Shown: positions 1 through 6,553 of the stretch, in pieces
How the letters are laid out: each line of letters begins with the position of its first letter
Numbering within the stretch: the stretch's first letter is position 1
IMG/VR virus record: IMGVR_UViG_3300044625_001284
Location: 1-36,934 of that record
DNA: 36,934 bases
Source: a virus
Direction: 5' to 3' (one strand)
The notes under the pieces: model-generated
What the model was told of the DNA's origin: nothing
What the model saw: the letters and a program-made list of their open reading frames with translations, nothing else
Databases searched by the model: none
Translations under genes and position numbers: made by a program

Positions 1-226
1 CGTGTCGCGACTGGAGCGCGGCGCCAAGTTCCGCGAGCTTCCTCGCGGCCCGAAACGTAAATCGGGCAAACGAAACGCGAAGGAACGTCGTCGGCGGATC
101 CGCGACCTCAAACTGCTCGAGGAAGATTTGCGCCGGGGCATCCCGGAACGCGTTGGGCCGGTAGAGCTCGTCAGCAGCCTTCCGGATTTCTTCGGCAGTC
201 AGCCCGGCAAGCATCGGTCTCTCCAC
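1..226 (-). CDS. Small hypothetical protein, 3'-truncated by window edge (allele A)
   Basis: Reading leftward from a GTG at 226, 75 codons are present before the window ends. The product is almost identical to the complete 105-residue protein at 36473-36790. The differences are GTG instead of ATG as start, several silent changes, and two amino-acid changes near residue 36 (Glu to Asp and Phe to Cys, going from this copy to the right-hand one). No domain is recognised. The pattern of mainly silent substitutions says the protein is under purifying selection. It is divergently transcribed from the early promoter at 277-305. Confidence 0.6.
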   Translation of the reverse strand, partial: MERPMLAGLTAEEIRKAADELYRPNAFRDAPAQIFLEQFEVADPPTTFLRVSFARFTFRAARKLAELGAALQSRH

Positions 227-276
227 GCTGTTTCGTGCGTGATTTTAGCGGTTTTCCGCACACCCGTAAAACACTC

Positions 277-305
277 TTGACGGCGTGTACGCCGAACCGT
301 ACAAC
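277..305 (+). promoter_or_regulatory. Early rightward promoter with palindromic operator (allele A)
   Basis: TTGACG (277-282), a 17-base spacer and TACAAC (300-305) make a good sigma-70-type promoter pointing into the early operon. A 14-base palindrome, CGGCGT-GT-ACGCCG (281-294), overlaps the -35 box and spacer, where a repressor would block polymerase. The equivalent site in the right-hand copy keeps the promoter but has a different operator sequence. Function is inferred from position and symmetry. Confidence 0.6.
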
Positions 306-316
306 CTCTCCCAGTG

Positions 317-333
317 ACGCTCGCAGTGAGCGT
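317..333 (+). other. Hairpin in early leader
   Basis: ACGCTC (317-322) and GAGCGT (328-333) can pair around a 5-base loop, just downstream of the predicted transcription start. The sequence is identical in the right-hand copy although the promoter beside it diverged. It resembles the arms of the iteron palindromes at 5841-6081, so it could bind the same protein or act in the RNA leader. Confidence 0.35.
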
Positions 334-440
334 TGCCGCGACGCACAAGCGATCGCGTAAACGGATTCTCCAGGCAAGGGATGCCAGCATGACCGCACGC
401 AAGGCCAGCAGCGTGGCATCCCGTTTTACGGGAGCACGCC

Positions 441-1103
441 ATGCGAAATCGCATTGCGGGATTCAGCACGGGATTCACGGGCGAGCCGCTAGACGATCGG
501 CTCATCGACGAACGGATGGCGCAGGAGTTCGCCCGGTGGACTCCAGCACAGCGTCGCGTCCGCAGGATGTTCGCACGGATGCGACGACGGAGGATCCGTC
601 GACTTTTGCGGATGCACTTTGCCACGGCCGCCACGGAGGGCGCCCGGGATGCTGAAACTCCGTCGAACCGTGGGCGAGCGGATTGTGGTGATTCCGCCGG
701 ATTCCGGGCCTATTCGCGTGACGCTTGTGGAAGTCCGCGGCGGCAAGGTGTGGCTGGGCTTCGAGGCGGACTCGGAGACGGAGATTCTCCGCGAGGAGCT
801 CTACGAAGCGATGGTTCGGGACGGGGACCGTCAGCCGGTCGAGTGAGCACGGTGGCGGCTTCGCACGGCGACCGGCACCCCGGCGACGCAGAAGCGGACG
901 CTGCCGTAGCCGCGATGCGATGCGACACATGGTTCCGAACGGGCGACGTCGTGCGTTTCACGGATCCAGACCGTGGATTTTACCTGGAGCCGGCGACGGT
1001 GTTGGGAGCGATGACCGCCGGCCAGCTGCTGGTGCAGACGTTCGCCGGCCGAATGGAGCTGGTGATTTCCGAGTCCCAAGTAATCGTTTGGGAGTGTGCG
1101 TGA
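441..1103 (+). CDS. Hypothetical Arg-rich protein; open frame runs across csrA
   Basis: An ATG at 441 with GGAG about eight bases upstream opens a frame whose first ~70 codons look like real GC-rich coding sequence, with an acidic N-terminal part and an Arg-rich stretch around residues 39-57. The frame stays open through csrA (649-846, another frame) and joins the downstream gene at 843-1103 without a stop. Within the csrA overlap it reads as low-complexity Gly/Arg/Ser and is probably not selected. Either one 220-residue protein is made, or an N-terminal gene has lost its stop and the true C-terminal product starts at 843. No family is recognised. Confidence 0.35.
   Translation: MRNRIAGFSTGFTGEPLDDRLIDERMAQEFARWTPAQRRVRRMFARMRRRRIRRLLRMHFATAATEGARDAETPSNRGRADCGDSAGFRAYSRDACGSPRRQGVAGLRGGLGDGDSPRGALRSDGSGRGPSAGRVSTVAASHGDRHPGDAEADAAVAAMRCDTWFRTGDVVRFTDPDRGFYLEPATVLGAMTAGQLLVQTFAGRMELVISESQVIVWECA
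649..846 (+). CDS. csrA: CsrA-family post-transcriptional regulator
   Basis: The 65-residue product has the CsrA layout: N-terminal MLKLRRTVGERIVV, the central VTLVEVRGGKVWLGF strand region, and a C-terminal LREELYEAM segment holding the conserved Arg used in RNA binding. CsrA dimers bind GGA motifs in mRNA leaders and block or stabilise translation. The start is fixed by GGAGGG at 635-640. Its place near the front of the early operon suggests a role in redirecting host or phage translation soon after infection; this role is inferred. The family assignment is strong from sequence, although the host target is unknown. Confidence 0.92.
   Translation: MLKLRRTVGERIVVIPPDSGPIRVTLVEVRGGKVWLGFEADSETEILREELYEAMVRDGDRQPVE
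843..1103 (+). CDS. Hypothetical early protein
   Basis: A GTG start overlaps the csrA stop by four bases (GTGA), typical of translational coupling. The 86-residue product has a likely disordered N-terminus, then a compact region beginning near WFRTGDVVRF with alternating hydrophobic residues (FYLEPATVLG, LLVQTFAGRMEL), suggesting a small beta-rich domain. The same frame is open upstream to 441, so an in-frame fusion cannot be excluded. No function is assigned. Confidence 0.5.
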   Translation: MSTVAASHGDRHPGDAEADAAVAAMRCDTWFRTGDVVRFTDPDRGFYLEPATVLGAMTAGQLLVQTFAGRMELVISESQVIVWECA

Positions 1104-1327
1104 TGGGTGCTGTTTCCAAACGCCGAGCACGCCTCCGCGTGCGTCCGAACGTCGGTCCGCTGGTCGAGGCCGAGATCGTGGCGCTGGTGCGTTCGGTCGA
1201 GAGCCTCTTTGCAAGCGAGCAATGCGTTGGTGCGTGCATCTATCGGCAAGACCCGCTGGCACGGGTTCTTGTGAAAAAGCGCGCGGAGCGAGTGCGTGAC
1301 GTCTTCATCGGAGTGGACCACGAATGA
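1103..1327 (+). CDS. Hypothetical early protein
   Basis: The ATG at 1103 overlaps the stop of the preceding gene, and the stop overlaps the next ATG at 1324, so it sits inside a coupled operon. The 74-residue product begins with a basic stretch (KRRARLRVR), followed by an amphipathic helix (EAEIVALVRSVESLF) and a basic C-terminus (VKKRAERVRDVF). A nucleic-acid-binding role is possible, but no family is recognised. Confidence 0.55.
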   Translation: MGAVSKRRARLRVRPNVGPLVEAEIVALVRSVESLFASEQCVGACIYRQDPLARVLVKKRAERVRDVFIGVDHE

Positions 1328-1431
1328 CTGCGGCGATGTTGTTGGGATTCGCGGCTGGCGTTGCAGTCACGGGCGTAACCGTGATCGTCACCGCGTGCTG
1401 GACGGTGTGGCGTTCTAACGGAGATTCGTGA
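1324..1431 (+). CDS. Single-span membrane peptide
   Basis: A 35-codon gene overlaps its neighbours at both ends: ATGA at 1324, and a stop (TGA 1429-1431) interlocked with the GTG/ATG of the recombinase gene. The product is one hydrophobic segment (LLGFAAGVAVTGVTVIV) followed by a short polar tail, as expected for a small inner-membrane peptide. Coupling on both sides is the main evidence that it is real. Confidence 0.55.
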   Translation: MTAAMLLGFAAGVAVTGVTVIVTACWTVWRSNGDS

Positions 1432-2273
1432 TGGGTGCCGAAACGACGATTGCGAAGAGGGAGATGGCCAAGCGGTCTGTGCTGCTGGCGATGGCGGATC
1501 GGTACGGCATGGAGCCTGCCGCATTCGAGGCGACGGTGCGGGCCACCTGCGGCATGTCGGGGGCGACCCGCGAGGAGTTTGCCGCGTTCCTGCTGGTCGC
1601 CAACGAGTACCGGCTAAACCCGGCGACGCGGGAGATCTTCGCGTTTCCAAAGAAGGGCGGCGGCATTCAGCCGATCGTGTCGGTGGACGGATGGCTCAAC
1701 CTCGCGAACAGCCACCCGCAGTTCGACGGCATCGAGGTGACCTTTGAGCACGACGACGCCGGAAAGCTCGTCTCGGCAACGGCCCACGTCCACCGCAAGG
1801 ACCGGTCGCACCCGGTGGTGGTGACGGAGTATCTCGCGGAGTGCGTGCGTTCCACTGACCCGTGGAAGATGGCCCACAGGATGCTCCGCCACAAGGCGGC
1901 GATCCAGGGCATCAGGTACGCGTTTGGCTTCTCCGGGATCATGGAGCCCGACGAGGCCGAGAGCATCGACGCCCGGGCCGCTGTGGCCTACACGCCAGAG
2001 CCCCGCGCGGTGCAGCAGCTGCCGACCCTCGCCGATGACGAGTGGCAGCGGCAGTTGCCGGTGTGGCGAAAGACCGTCGAGAGCAGGAAGAAGTCGGCCG
2101 CCGACATCCTTGCTCTGGCGCAGATCCGCTGGTCCATCACAGAAGATCAGGCCGACACGATCATGCTCCTCGGGGCAAATGTCGCGCCTGACGGCGAGGT
2201 CATCGAGGCCGTGGCGGTCGACCGTGGCGACGCCTGGGAGCAGCCGGTCAGCGAGGAAGGGGGTGCCGCATGA
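1431..2273 (+). CDS. bet: Bet/RecT-family single-strand annealing protein
   Basis: The 280-residue product matches phage recombination protein Bet/RecT. The core motif region includes FLLVANEYRLNPATREIFAF, then IVSVDGWLNLANSHPQFDGI, AECVRSTDPWKMAHRMLRHKA and a conserved AIQGIRYAFGFSGI near residue 170. Such proteins coat single strands left by a 5'-3' exonuclease and anneal them to homologous DNA. The next gene is the expected exonuclease, overlapping by four bases. An in-frame GTG at 1428 is an alternative start. Confidence in the family is high because both sequence and neighbour agree. Confidence 0.93.
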   Translation: MGAETTIAKREMAKRSVLLAMADRYGMEPAAFEATVRATCGMSGATREEFAAFLLVANEYRLNPATREIFAFPKKGGGIQPIVSVDGWLNLANSHPQFDGIEVTFEHDDAGKLVSATAHVHRKDRSHPVVVTEYLAECVRSTDPWKMAHRMLRHKAAIQGIRYAFGFSGIMEPDEAESIDARAAVAYTPEPRAVQQLPTLADDEWQRQLPVWRKTVESRKKSAADILALAQIRWSITEDQADTIMLLGANVAPDGEVIEAVAVDRGDAWEQPVSEEGGAA

Positions 2274-3928
2274 AGACCGTCTCCCATGTCCAGGGCTCGC
2301 CCGAGTGGCTCGCCCACAGGGCCAAACATTTCAACGCCTCCGACGCCCCGGCCATGCTTGGTGTTTCGCCACACAAGACACGCCGGCAGCTGCTTGCGGA
2401 AACGGCTACCGGCATCACGCCCGAGGTTGACGCTGCCACACAGCGGCGGTTCAACATGGGGCACCGGCTGGAGGCCCTGGCGAGGCCGATTGCCGAGCAG
2501 ATCGTCGGCGAGCCGCTCTACCCGGTGACGGGCACGACCGGCCGCTACTCGGCGTCTTTCGACGGGCTCACGCTAGGAGGAGAGACGGCGTTCGAGCACA
2601 AAGCATTGAACGCGGAGTTGAGGGCCGCCCTGACGACCGACTTCGCCGAGATCCCGCTGCACTACCGGGCGCAGGTAGAGCACCAGCTGCTGGTGAGCGG
2701 CGCCGACCGGTGCCTGTTCATGGCGAGCGACTTCGACGCCTCGGGGACGCTCGTCGAGGAGCATCATCGGTGGATCGAATCGGACCCTGTGCTCCGCGAG
2801 CGGATCGTCGCCGGGTGGGCGCAGTTCGCGGCGGACCTCATGTCGTTCGAGCCGGCGGCGCCCGCGGACTCGGCCCCGATCGGAACCGCCCCTGAGACCC
2901 TGCCGGCCCTGCGGATCGAGGTCGAGGGCACGGTCATCGCCAGCAACCTTCAGGCGTTTCGCGAGACCGCCATCGCGGCAATCCGGAACGTCAACCGCGA
3001 GCTCACGACCGACCAGCACTTCGCGGACGCGGAACTGTCGGTGAAGTGGTGCCGGGAGGTCGAGACGAGGATCGAGGCAGCTAAGGCCCACGCCCTTTCG
3101 CAGACCGCGAGCATCGACGAGCTGTTCCGGACGCTCGACGACATCGCGGCCGAATCGCGCCGGGTGCGGCTCGACCTGGAGAAGCTCGTCAAGGGCCGGA
3201 AGGATGAGATCCGGGCCGGGATCGTCCTCGACGCCCAGCGGGCACTGGCCAAGCACCTCGCGACGCTTTCGGCGGAGTGCCAGCCGTTCACGGTGCCGCC
3301 AGTTACCGCGGACTTTGCCGGTGCGATCAAGGGCAAGCGTTCGATCACGGCCATGCACGACGCAGTAGATCACGCCCTTGCTGACGCGAAGATTGCGGCG
3401 GACGCTGCGGCGCGGGTGGTGCGGACGAATGCTGCGTTTTTCAGCGACGCCGCCCACGGGCACGAGACTGTTTTCCCGGACGTCTCCAGGCACATCGGAA
3501 TGGCTCACGACGCGTTTCGTGAGTTCGTGTCGGGGCGGCTTGCTCGGCATGCGGCCGAGGAGGCCGAGCGGGCCAGAAAGGCCGCGGAAGCGGCTGCGGC
3601 AGCGGCGCCCCCTGCCCCGGTGCCGACAACGCCGGCGCAGCCGGCAGAGCCCTACTCCTACTCCAAGGGTCGCGAGGATTTGGAGGCGTTTGAGGACGAA
3701 GGAGCCTCCCTCAGCCTGGGCGACATCAACGCCCGGCTCGGGATCACGATGTCGTCCGCGTTCGTCGCCAACACGCTCCAAGTGCATCCGGCTGGAAAGA
3801 ACCGCCGGGCGCTGCTGTTCACGGAAAGCCAGTTCGCGGACATCTGCCAGCGGCTTTGCGTGCATGTCCACACCGTGAAGGTGCGGAATTGTGTTCGAGA
3901 GGTTGCAAACGTTGGAGGTGACGCATGA
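2270..3928 (+). CDS. YqaJ-family viral recombinase/exonuclease, long form
   Basis: Residues 1-200 form a YqaJ/lambda-exonuclease-like nuclease: VQGSPEWLAHRAKHFNASDAPAMLG, RFNMGHRLEALARP, the SFDGL motif and the E-x-K of FEHKAL, then HYRAQVEHQLLVSG. It would resect duplex ends to feed the annealing protein encoded upstream. The protein is 552 residues, much longer than the bare nuclease. A helical middle region (about 205-430) is followed by an Ala/Pro linker (425-465) and a C-terminal module (470-552, SLGDINARLGITMSSAFVA) of a type I recall appended to many phage recombination and antirepressor proteins. The role of the extra regions is unknown. Confidence 0.88.
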   Translation: MKTVSHVQGSPEWLAHRAKHFNASDAPAMLGVSPHKTRRQLLAETATGITPEVDAATQRRFNMGHRLEALARPIAEQIVGEPLYPVTGTTGRYSASFDGLTLGGETAFEHKALNAELRAALTTDFAEIPLHYRAQVEHQLLVSGADRCLFMASDFDASGTLVEEHHRWIESDPVLRERIVAGWAQFAADLMSFEPAAPADSAPIGTAPETLPALRIEVEGTVIASNLQAFRETAIAAIRNVNRELTTDQHFADAELSVKWCREVETRIEAAKAHALSQTASIDELFRTLDDIAAESRRVRLDLEKLVKGRKDEIRAGIVLDAQRALAKHLATLSAECQPFTVPPVTADFAGAIKGKRSITAMHDAVDHALADAKIAADAAARVVRTNAAFFSDAAHGHETVFPDVSRHIGMAHDAFREFVSGRLARHAAEEAERARKAAEAAAAAAPPAPVPTTPAQPAEPYSYSKGREDLEAFEDEGASLSLGDINARLGITMSSAFVANTLQVHPAGKNRRALLFTESQFADICQRLCVHVHTVKVRNCVREVANVGGDA

Positions 3929-4455
3929 GCAAGGCTAAGAACAATCCGAATGAGACTGCGGACATTGACCAGCCGACGCCAGTGATGTCAGGCCGTGAGG
4001 CCGAGCACTACCGGGAGATCCGATCGCTGGAATCCACCTGCGACCGCCTGGAGGGCGAGTACGAGGCGGCCCGGTCATCGGCCTCCGCGGCGAAAAGCCT
4101 CTGGAGCGAAGCGGTGTCGAGGCTCCGCGAGTGCATCCGCCGCGGACCGGACCAGCAGTTGGCATTGCCTCTGGCCGGAGACTTCATGTCGACCGACATC
4201 CGAGATGTCTTGAAGCTCACCGAAAAGCAGGCGGAGGCCCTTGCGGAGTGCGGCATCTACACGGTGCAGGACTTCGAGGACGTGCGGGCCGGGAACGTGC
4301 CAGACGTCCAAGGAATCAAGGACGTCCAAGGCGTCGGACAAGCGACCGCCGAAAAGTGGGAGGACCAGATCCTCGATTGGATCGCCCAGCAGGCGAAGAC
4401 GACGACCAGCGTCGTCGATGACCAGGAAGACGACGACGAAGGGGGTGACGAATGA
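3925..4455 (+). CDS. Helix-hairpin-helix protein with acidic tail
   Basis: The 176-residue product has a coiled-coil-like region (27-75), then a helix-hairpin-helix-type segment (about 95-153) with the turn GIKDVQGVGQATAEKWEDQI, a fold used for sequence-independent DNA binding. The C-terminus (164-176) is almost wholly acidic, like the protein-docking tail of single-strand DNA-binding proteins. It overlaps the exonuclease stop by four bases, so a role as recombination or replication accessory factor is likely but unproved. Confidence 0.65.
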   Translation: MSKAKNNPNETADIDQPTPVMSGREAEHYREIRSLESTCDRLEGEYEAARSSASAAKSLWSEAVSRLRECIRRGPDQQLALPLAGDFMSTDIRDVLKLTEKQAEALAECGIYTVQDFEDVRAGNVPDVQGIKDVQGVGQATAEKWEDQILDWIAQQAKTTTSVVDDQEDDDEGGDE

Positions 4456-4688
4456 TCCGACGAGCAATCCGTTGGATGTTCAGCATAGACGCTTTCGAGC
4501 GGCTTGCGGCCCAGATGCACCAGATGGAGGTCGATCGCGACGCGGCCCGCGATGTCGCATTGGACCTTCGCCATGCGAACGAGGAGCTCGAAGAGCGGAA
4601 CGCCGTGCTGCTGTCGCTGGTCAGGATGCTCCGCGACGTGAACCGCGAAATGGACAGGCGAATCTGGAAGTTGGAGGCCCCGCAATGA
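4452..4688 (+). CDS. Small coiled-coil protein
   Basis: The 78-residue product is mostly one long predicted helix with heptad-like Leu spacing (RHANEELEERNAVLLSLVRML), ending in IWKLEAPQ. It is coupled to both neighbours by four-base overlaps. A structural or partner-binding role is plausible. No named family is recognised. Confidence 0.6.
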   Translation: MIRRAIRWMFSIDAFERLAAQMHQMEVDRDAARDVALDLRHANEELEERNAVLLSLVRMLRDVNREMDRRIWKLEAPQ

Positions 4689-4873
4689 TCGATGATGAAA
4701 CGAAGGAATACGAGCGGCTCGATCGCCACGTCCGGACGTCGGCCAGCGTTCGCGAGCTGGAGCACTGGGACGCCGTCCGAAAGCAATCGCCGCTCTCGCG
4801 ATCCCACTACCGGCTGCTCACGCTTCAGATTGCCGAGCGGATGCGTTTTTTCACGGAGGGGAAGCTGGAATGA
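4685..4873 (+). CDS. Hypothetical helical protein
   Basis: A 62-residue helical protein starts at an ATG overlapping the upstream stop and ends overlapping the next start. Charged residues dominate (ETKEYERLDRHVR, ELEHWDAVRK) and a hydrophobic patch lies near the end (LLTLQIAERMRFF). Its reality rests on the operon coupling; function is unknown. Confidence 0.5.
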   Translation: MIDDETKEYERLDRHVRTSASVRELEHWDAVRKQSPLSRSHYRLLTLQIAERMRFFTEGKLE

Positions 4874-5097
4874 GGCTCAAGCACACACCAGCCACCAAAA
4901 AAGGCGAGTCGAGAGTTTGGTCGTGCAGGAAATGCGGTTCGACGGTGTGCATCACGCATTCGGAAAAGCCTGCTGGTCGCTGCCCTGGATGCGACGAGCC
5001 GGCTCGGTGGTACGAGGTTCATCCGCCTGTGTCCGTGTTCGACGCAGAAAGGAGTTGGGACGATGCCGAAGAAAGTGGCGACTCGATCGAGTCTTGA
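4870..5097 (+). CDS. Zinc-ribbon protein
   Basis: The 75-residue product has two Cys pairs, CRKC near residue 18 and CPGC near residue 40, spaced as in a rubredoxin-like zinc ribbon, then an acidic Ser/Asp/Glu C-terminus. Such small phage ribbons usually bind nucleic acid or protein. The last 35 bases overlap the next gene, which has its own AAAGGAG site inside this one. Confidence 0.6.
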   Translation: MRLKHTPATKKGESRVWSCRKCGSTVCITHSEKPAGRCPGCDEPARWYEVHPPVSVFDAERSWDDAEESGDSIES

Positions 5098-5332
5098 ACA
5101 AGTGGCGATCATTGACTCAATGCTGAGGCGCGGAGGCGTGACGATGCGGCAAATGGCTGACGCTATCGGTGCGCACGAGAAGACGGTTCGCCGACACATC
5201 GACTGGATGCGTCGCAAGTTTGAGCTTCGCATCATCCGGCAGACGTATATCACCGGCCATCCGACTTGGAGTTATCCCTACAAAGGAAAGTGCATTTTCA
5301 CGGAGGAGGCGCTGCGATGTCTCGCCCGCTGA
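5063..5332 (+). CDS. Helix-turn-helix DNA-binding protein
   Basis: The 89-residue product contains an HTH at about residues 24-50: GVTMRQMADAIGAHEKTVRRHIDWMR. A basic wing (RRKFELRIIRQ) follows. The start has a good ribosome site (AAAGGAG at 5048-5054). It may regulate the early operon or help at the origin 500 bases downstream. The specific target is unknown. Confidence 0.65.
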   Translation: MPKKVATRSSLEQVAIIDSMLRRGGVTMRQMADAIGAHEKTVRRHIDWMRRKFELRIIRQTYITGHPTWSYPYKGKCIFTEEALRCLAR

Positions 5333-5703
5333 CAACCGCCGAAGCGATGGAATCGCTTCCACTGCTGGCGTGGGCAAAGCAGTCCGCCACCGGCGCCGCT
5401 GCCGGCGAAGCGTGCCTCGCTAAAGCCGAACGGACGACGGCATTCGATTCTGACGCGGCTCGGTCTGCGATCCTCGAGCTCCTGGCGGACGGCGTCGCCC
5501 GCAGCGGCGAGCAGCTGGTCGACCACTGCACGCGGCTCGGGATGGTTCCGCACGACGCACGAGCGTTCGGGCCGGTGCTGGCAACGCTGGCCCGTCGTGG
5601 GCTGATCGAGGCCGTGGGGTTCACGACCAGGGCGAAGGGGCACGGAAGCCCGGGCGGGCGTTTGTGGAGGATGACTGGAAAGGAGTCCTGGAATGGCCGG
5701 TGA
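5317..5703 (+). CDS. Winged-helix-like hypothetical protein
   Basis: The start at 5317 is chosen because it overlaps the preceding stop by 16 bases and has GGAGG about eight bases upstream; a longer in-frame start would lie inside the preceding gene. The 128-residue product has a winged-helix-like region (about 44-105: AARSAILELLADGVARSGEQL and ATLARRGLIEAVGF) with a Gly-rich tip (GHGSPGGRLWRM). It is probably a DNA-binding replication accessory or regulator, directly before the initiator. Confidence 0.55.
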   Translation: MSRPLTTAEAMESLPLLAWAKQSATGAAAGEACLAKAERTTAFDSDAARSAILELLADGVARSGEQLVDHCTRLGMVPHDARAFGPVLATLARRGLIEAVGFTTRAKGHGSPGGRLWRMTGKESWNGR

Positions 5704-6553
5704 TTGGATCAAAGTGCAGAAATCGACGCCCGGAAAGCCGGAAGTGCTGGCGCTTGCCGATGAGCTCGGAATCCACGTCGACCATGCCTTCGGCCTGTGC
5801 TTTCGGTTTTGGAGTTGGTGCGATGACCAGATGACGGATGGTCACGCTCAGAGCGTGACAAATGTCACGCTGGATTCGTTCTTTGGTCACGCTGGGTTCG
5901 CGACCGCGCTCGTCAAAGTCGGCTGGCTTCGGGTCCGCAACGGCTCGCTCGAAGTCCCCAATTTTGACCGGCACCTGTCCGAAAGTGCAAAAAACAGGGC
6001 ACTTTCCGGCATGAGGAAGGCGAAACAGCGTGCGGAAAGTGTCACGGAATTGTCACGCTCCGAGCGTGACAAAAGCGTGACCAGAGAAGAGAAGAGAAGA
6101 GAAGAGATAGGAAGACAATACGCGCGCGCCGCCGGCCAGCCGTCGGGGACGGGGGCCGGGAGCAGAAAGCCCGAGCCAGAGCATGCGGCGGACGGCGACC
6201 CTGCGGCCGGCATGAATCAGGCCCGGACAGCCCAGAAGCCCGGGTGGGTTCACGACGACTGGGCACGGATCGTCGCGGCCTGGAACGCCACGGAGCGGGC
6301 CGTGCCGTGGACGCTGATTACGCCCCCGAACGGGTTTGCCGATCTTGCGGCGTCGCCGGGGTGGGTGCAGCAGGCGATCGCGGGGATAGCGATGCTGCCG
6401 ACGTGTCGGAGGTTCGACAGGCCGGTGCCGTGGACGCAGTTCGTCCGCGAGCTCGATCGCATCCTCGCCGGGGAGTTCCGGGATCCGAGGGAGGCGCCGC
6501 GCCAGCTGGCCGCGGCCGGGGGCCGCCAGCAGAAAAGGGGGAACATGCGATGA
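5693..6553 (+). CDS. Phage replication initiator (replisome organiser-like)
   Basis: The 286-residue product starts with the winged-helix-type N-terminus seen in phage replication proteins (DWIKVQKSTPGKPEVLALADELG), with FGLCFRFWSWCDDQ and VKVGWLRV downstream. A low-complexity hinge covers about residues 95-180, and a C-terminal region (WNATERAVPWTLITPPNGF to FVRELDRILAGEFR) resembles primosome-type loaders. The gene contains the palindromic iterons at 5841-6081, the arrangement of lambda O and its origin. A helicase loader-like gene lies downstream, which fits. The initiator role is inferred from domain layout and context. Confidence 0.7.
   Translation: MAGDWIKVQKSTPGKPEVLALADELGIHVDHAFGLCFRFWSWCDDQMTDGHAQSVTNVTLDSFFGHAGFATALVKVGWLRVRNGSLEVPNFDRHLSESAKNRALSGMRKAKQRAESVTELSRSERDKSVTREEKRREEIGRQYARAAGQPSGTGAGSRKPEPEHAADGDPAAGMNQARTAQKPGWVHDDWARIVAAWNATERAVPWTLITPPNGFADLAASPGWVQQAIAGIAMLPTCRRFDRPVPWTQFVRELDRILAGEFRDPREAPRQLAAAGGRQQKRGNMR
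5841..6113. repeat. Palindromic iterons and purine tract, probable replication origin
   Basis: Two perfect palindromes, GTCACGCTC-N-GAGCGTGAC, lie at 5841-5859 and 6052-6070. Half sites occur at 5864-5871, 5886-5893 and 6074-6081. The two palindromes are read in different codon frames, so protein coding does not explain the repetition. A purine tract of GAGAA repeats (about 6084-6106) follows the last site. Iterons inside an initiator gene are the classic lambdoid origin design. No origin activity can be shown from sequence. Confidence 0.65.

Larger units (their letters stand above)
1..371. repeat. Left copy of diverged terminal direct repeat
   Basis: This stretch aligns without net shift to 36565-36934. 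Bases 1-240 differ at only about six positions. Bases 251-313 (promoter and operator) are strongly diverged, and 314-371 is identical. The alignment begins at the first base of the window and runs to its last base, as expected when a circular, concatemeric or tandem unit of about 36.56 kb is read slightly past one turn. The differences lie mostly at silent codon positions of the reverse-strand gene, so they look like true alleles rather than sequencing errors. Confidence 0.9.

Noticed and set aside
314-655. Forward open frame of 113 codons before csrA
   Set aside because: Ser/Arg/His-rich with no good start; the frame at 441 has better codon composition and a ribosome site.
2573-3871. Reverse-strand open frame of 432 codons opposite the YqaJ gene
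   Set aside because: Shadow of the coding strand; no motif and no start signal.
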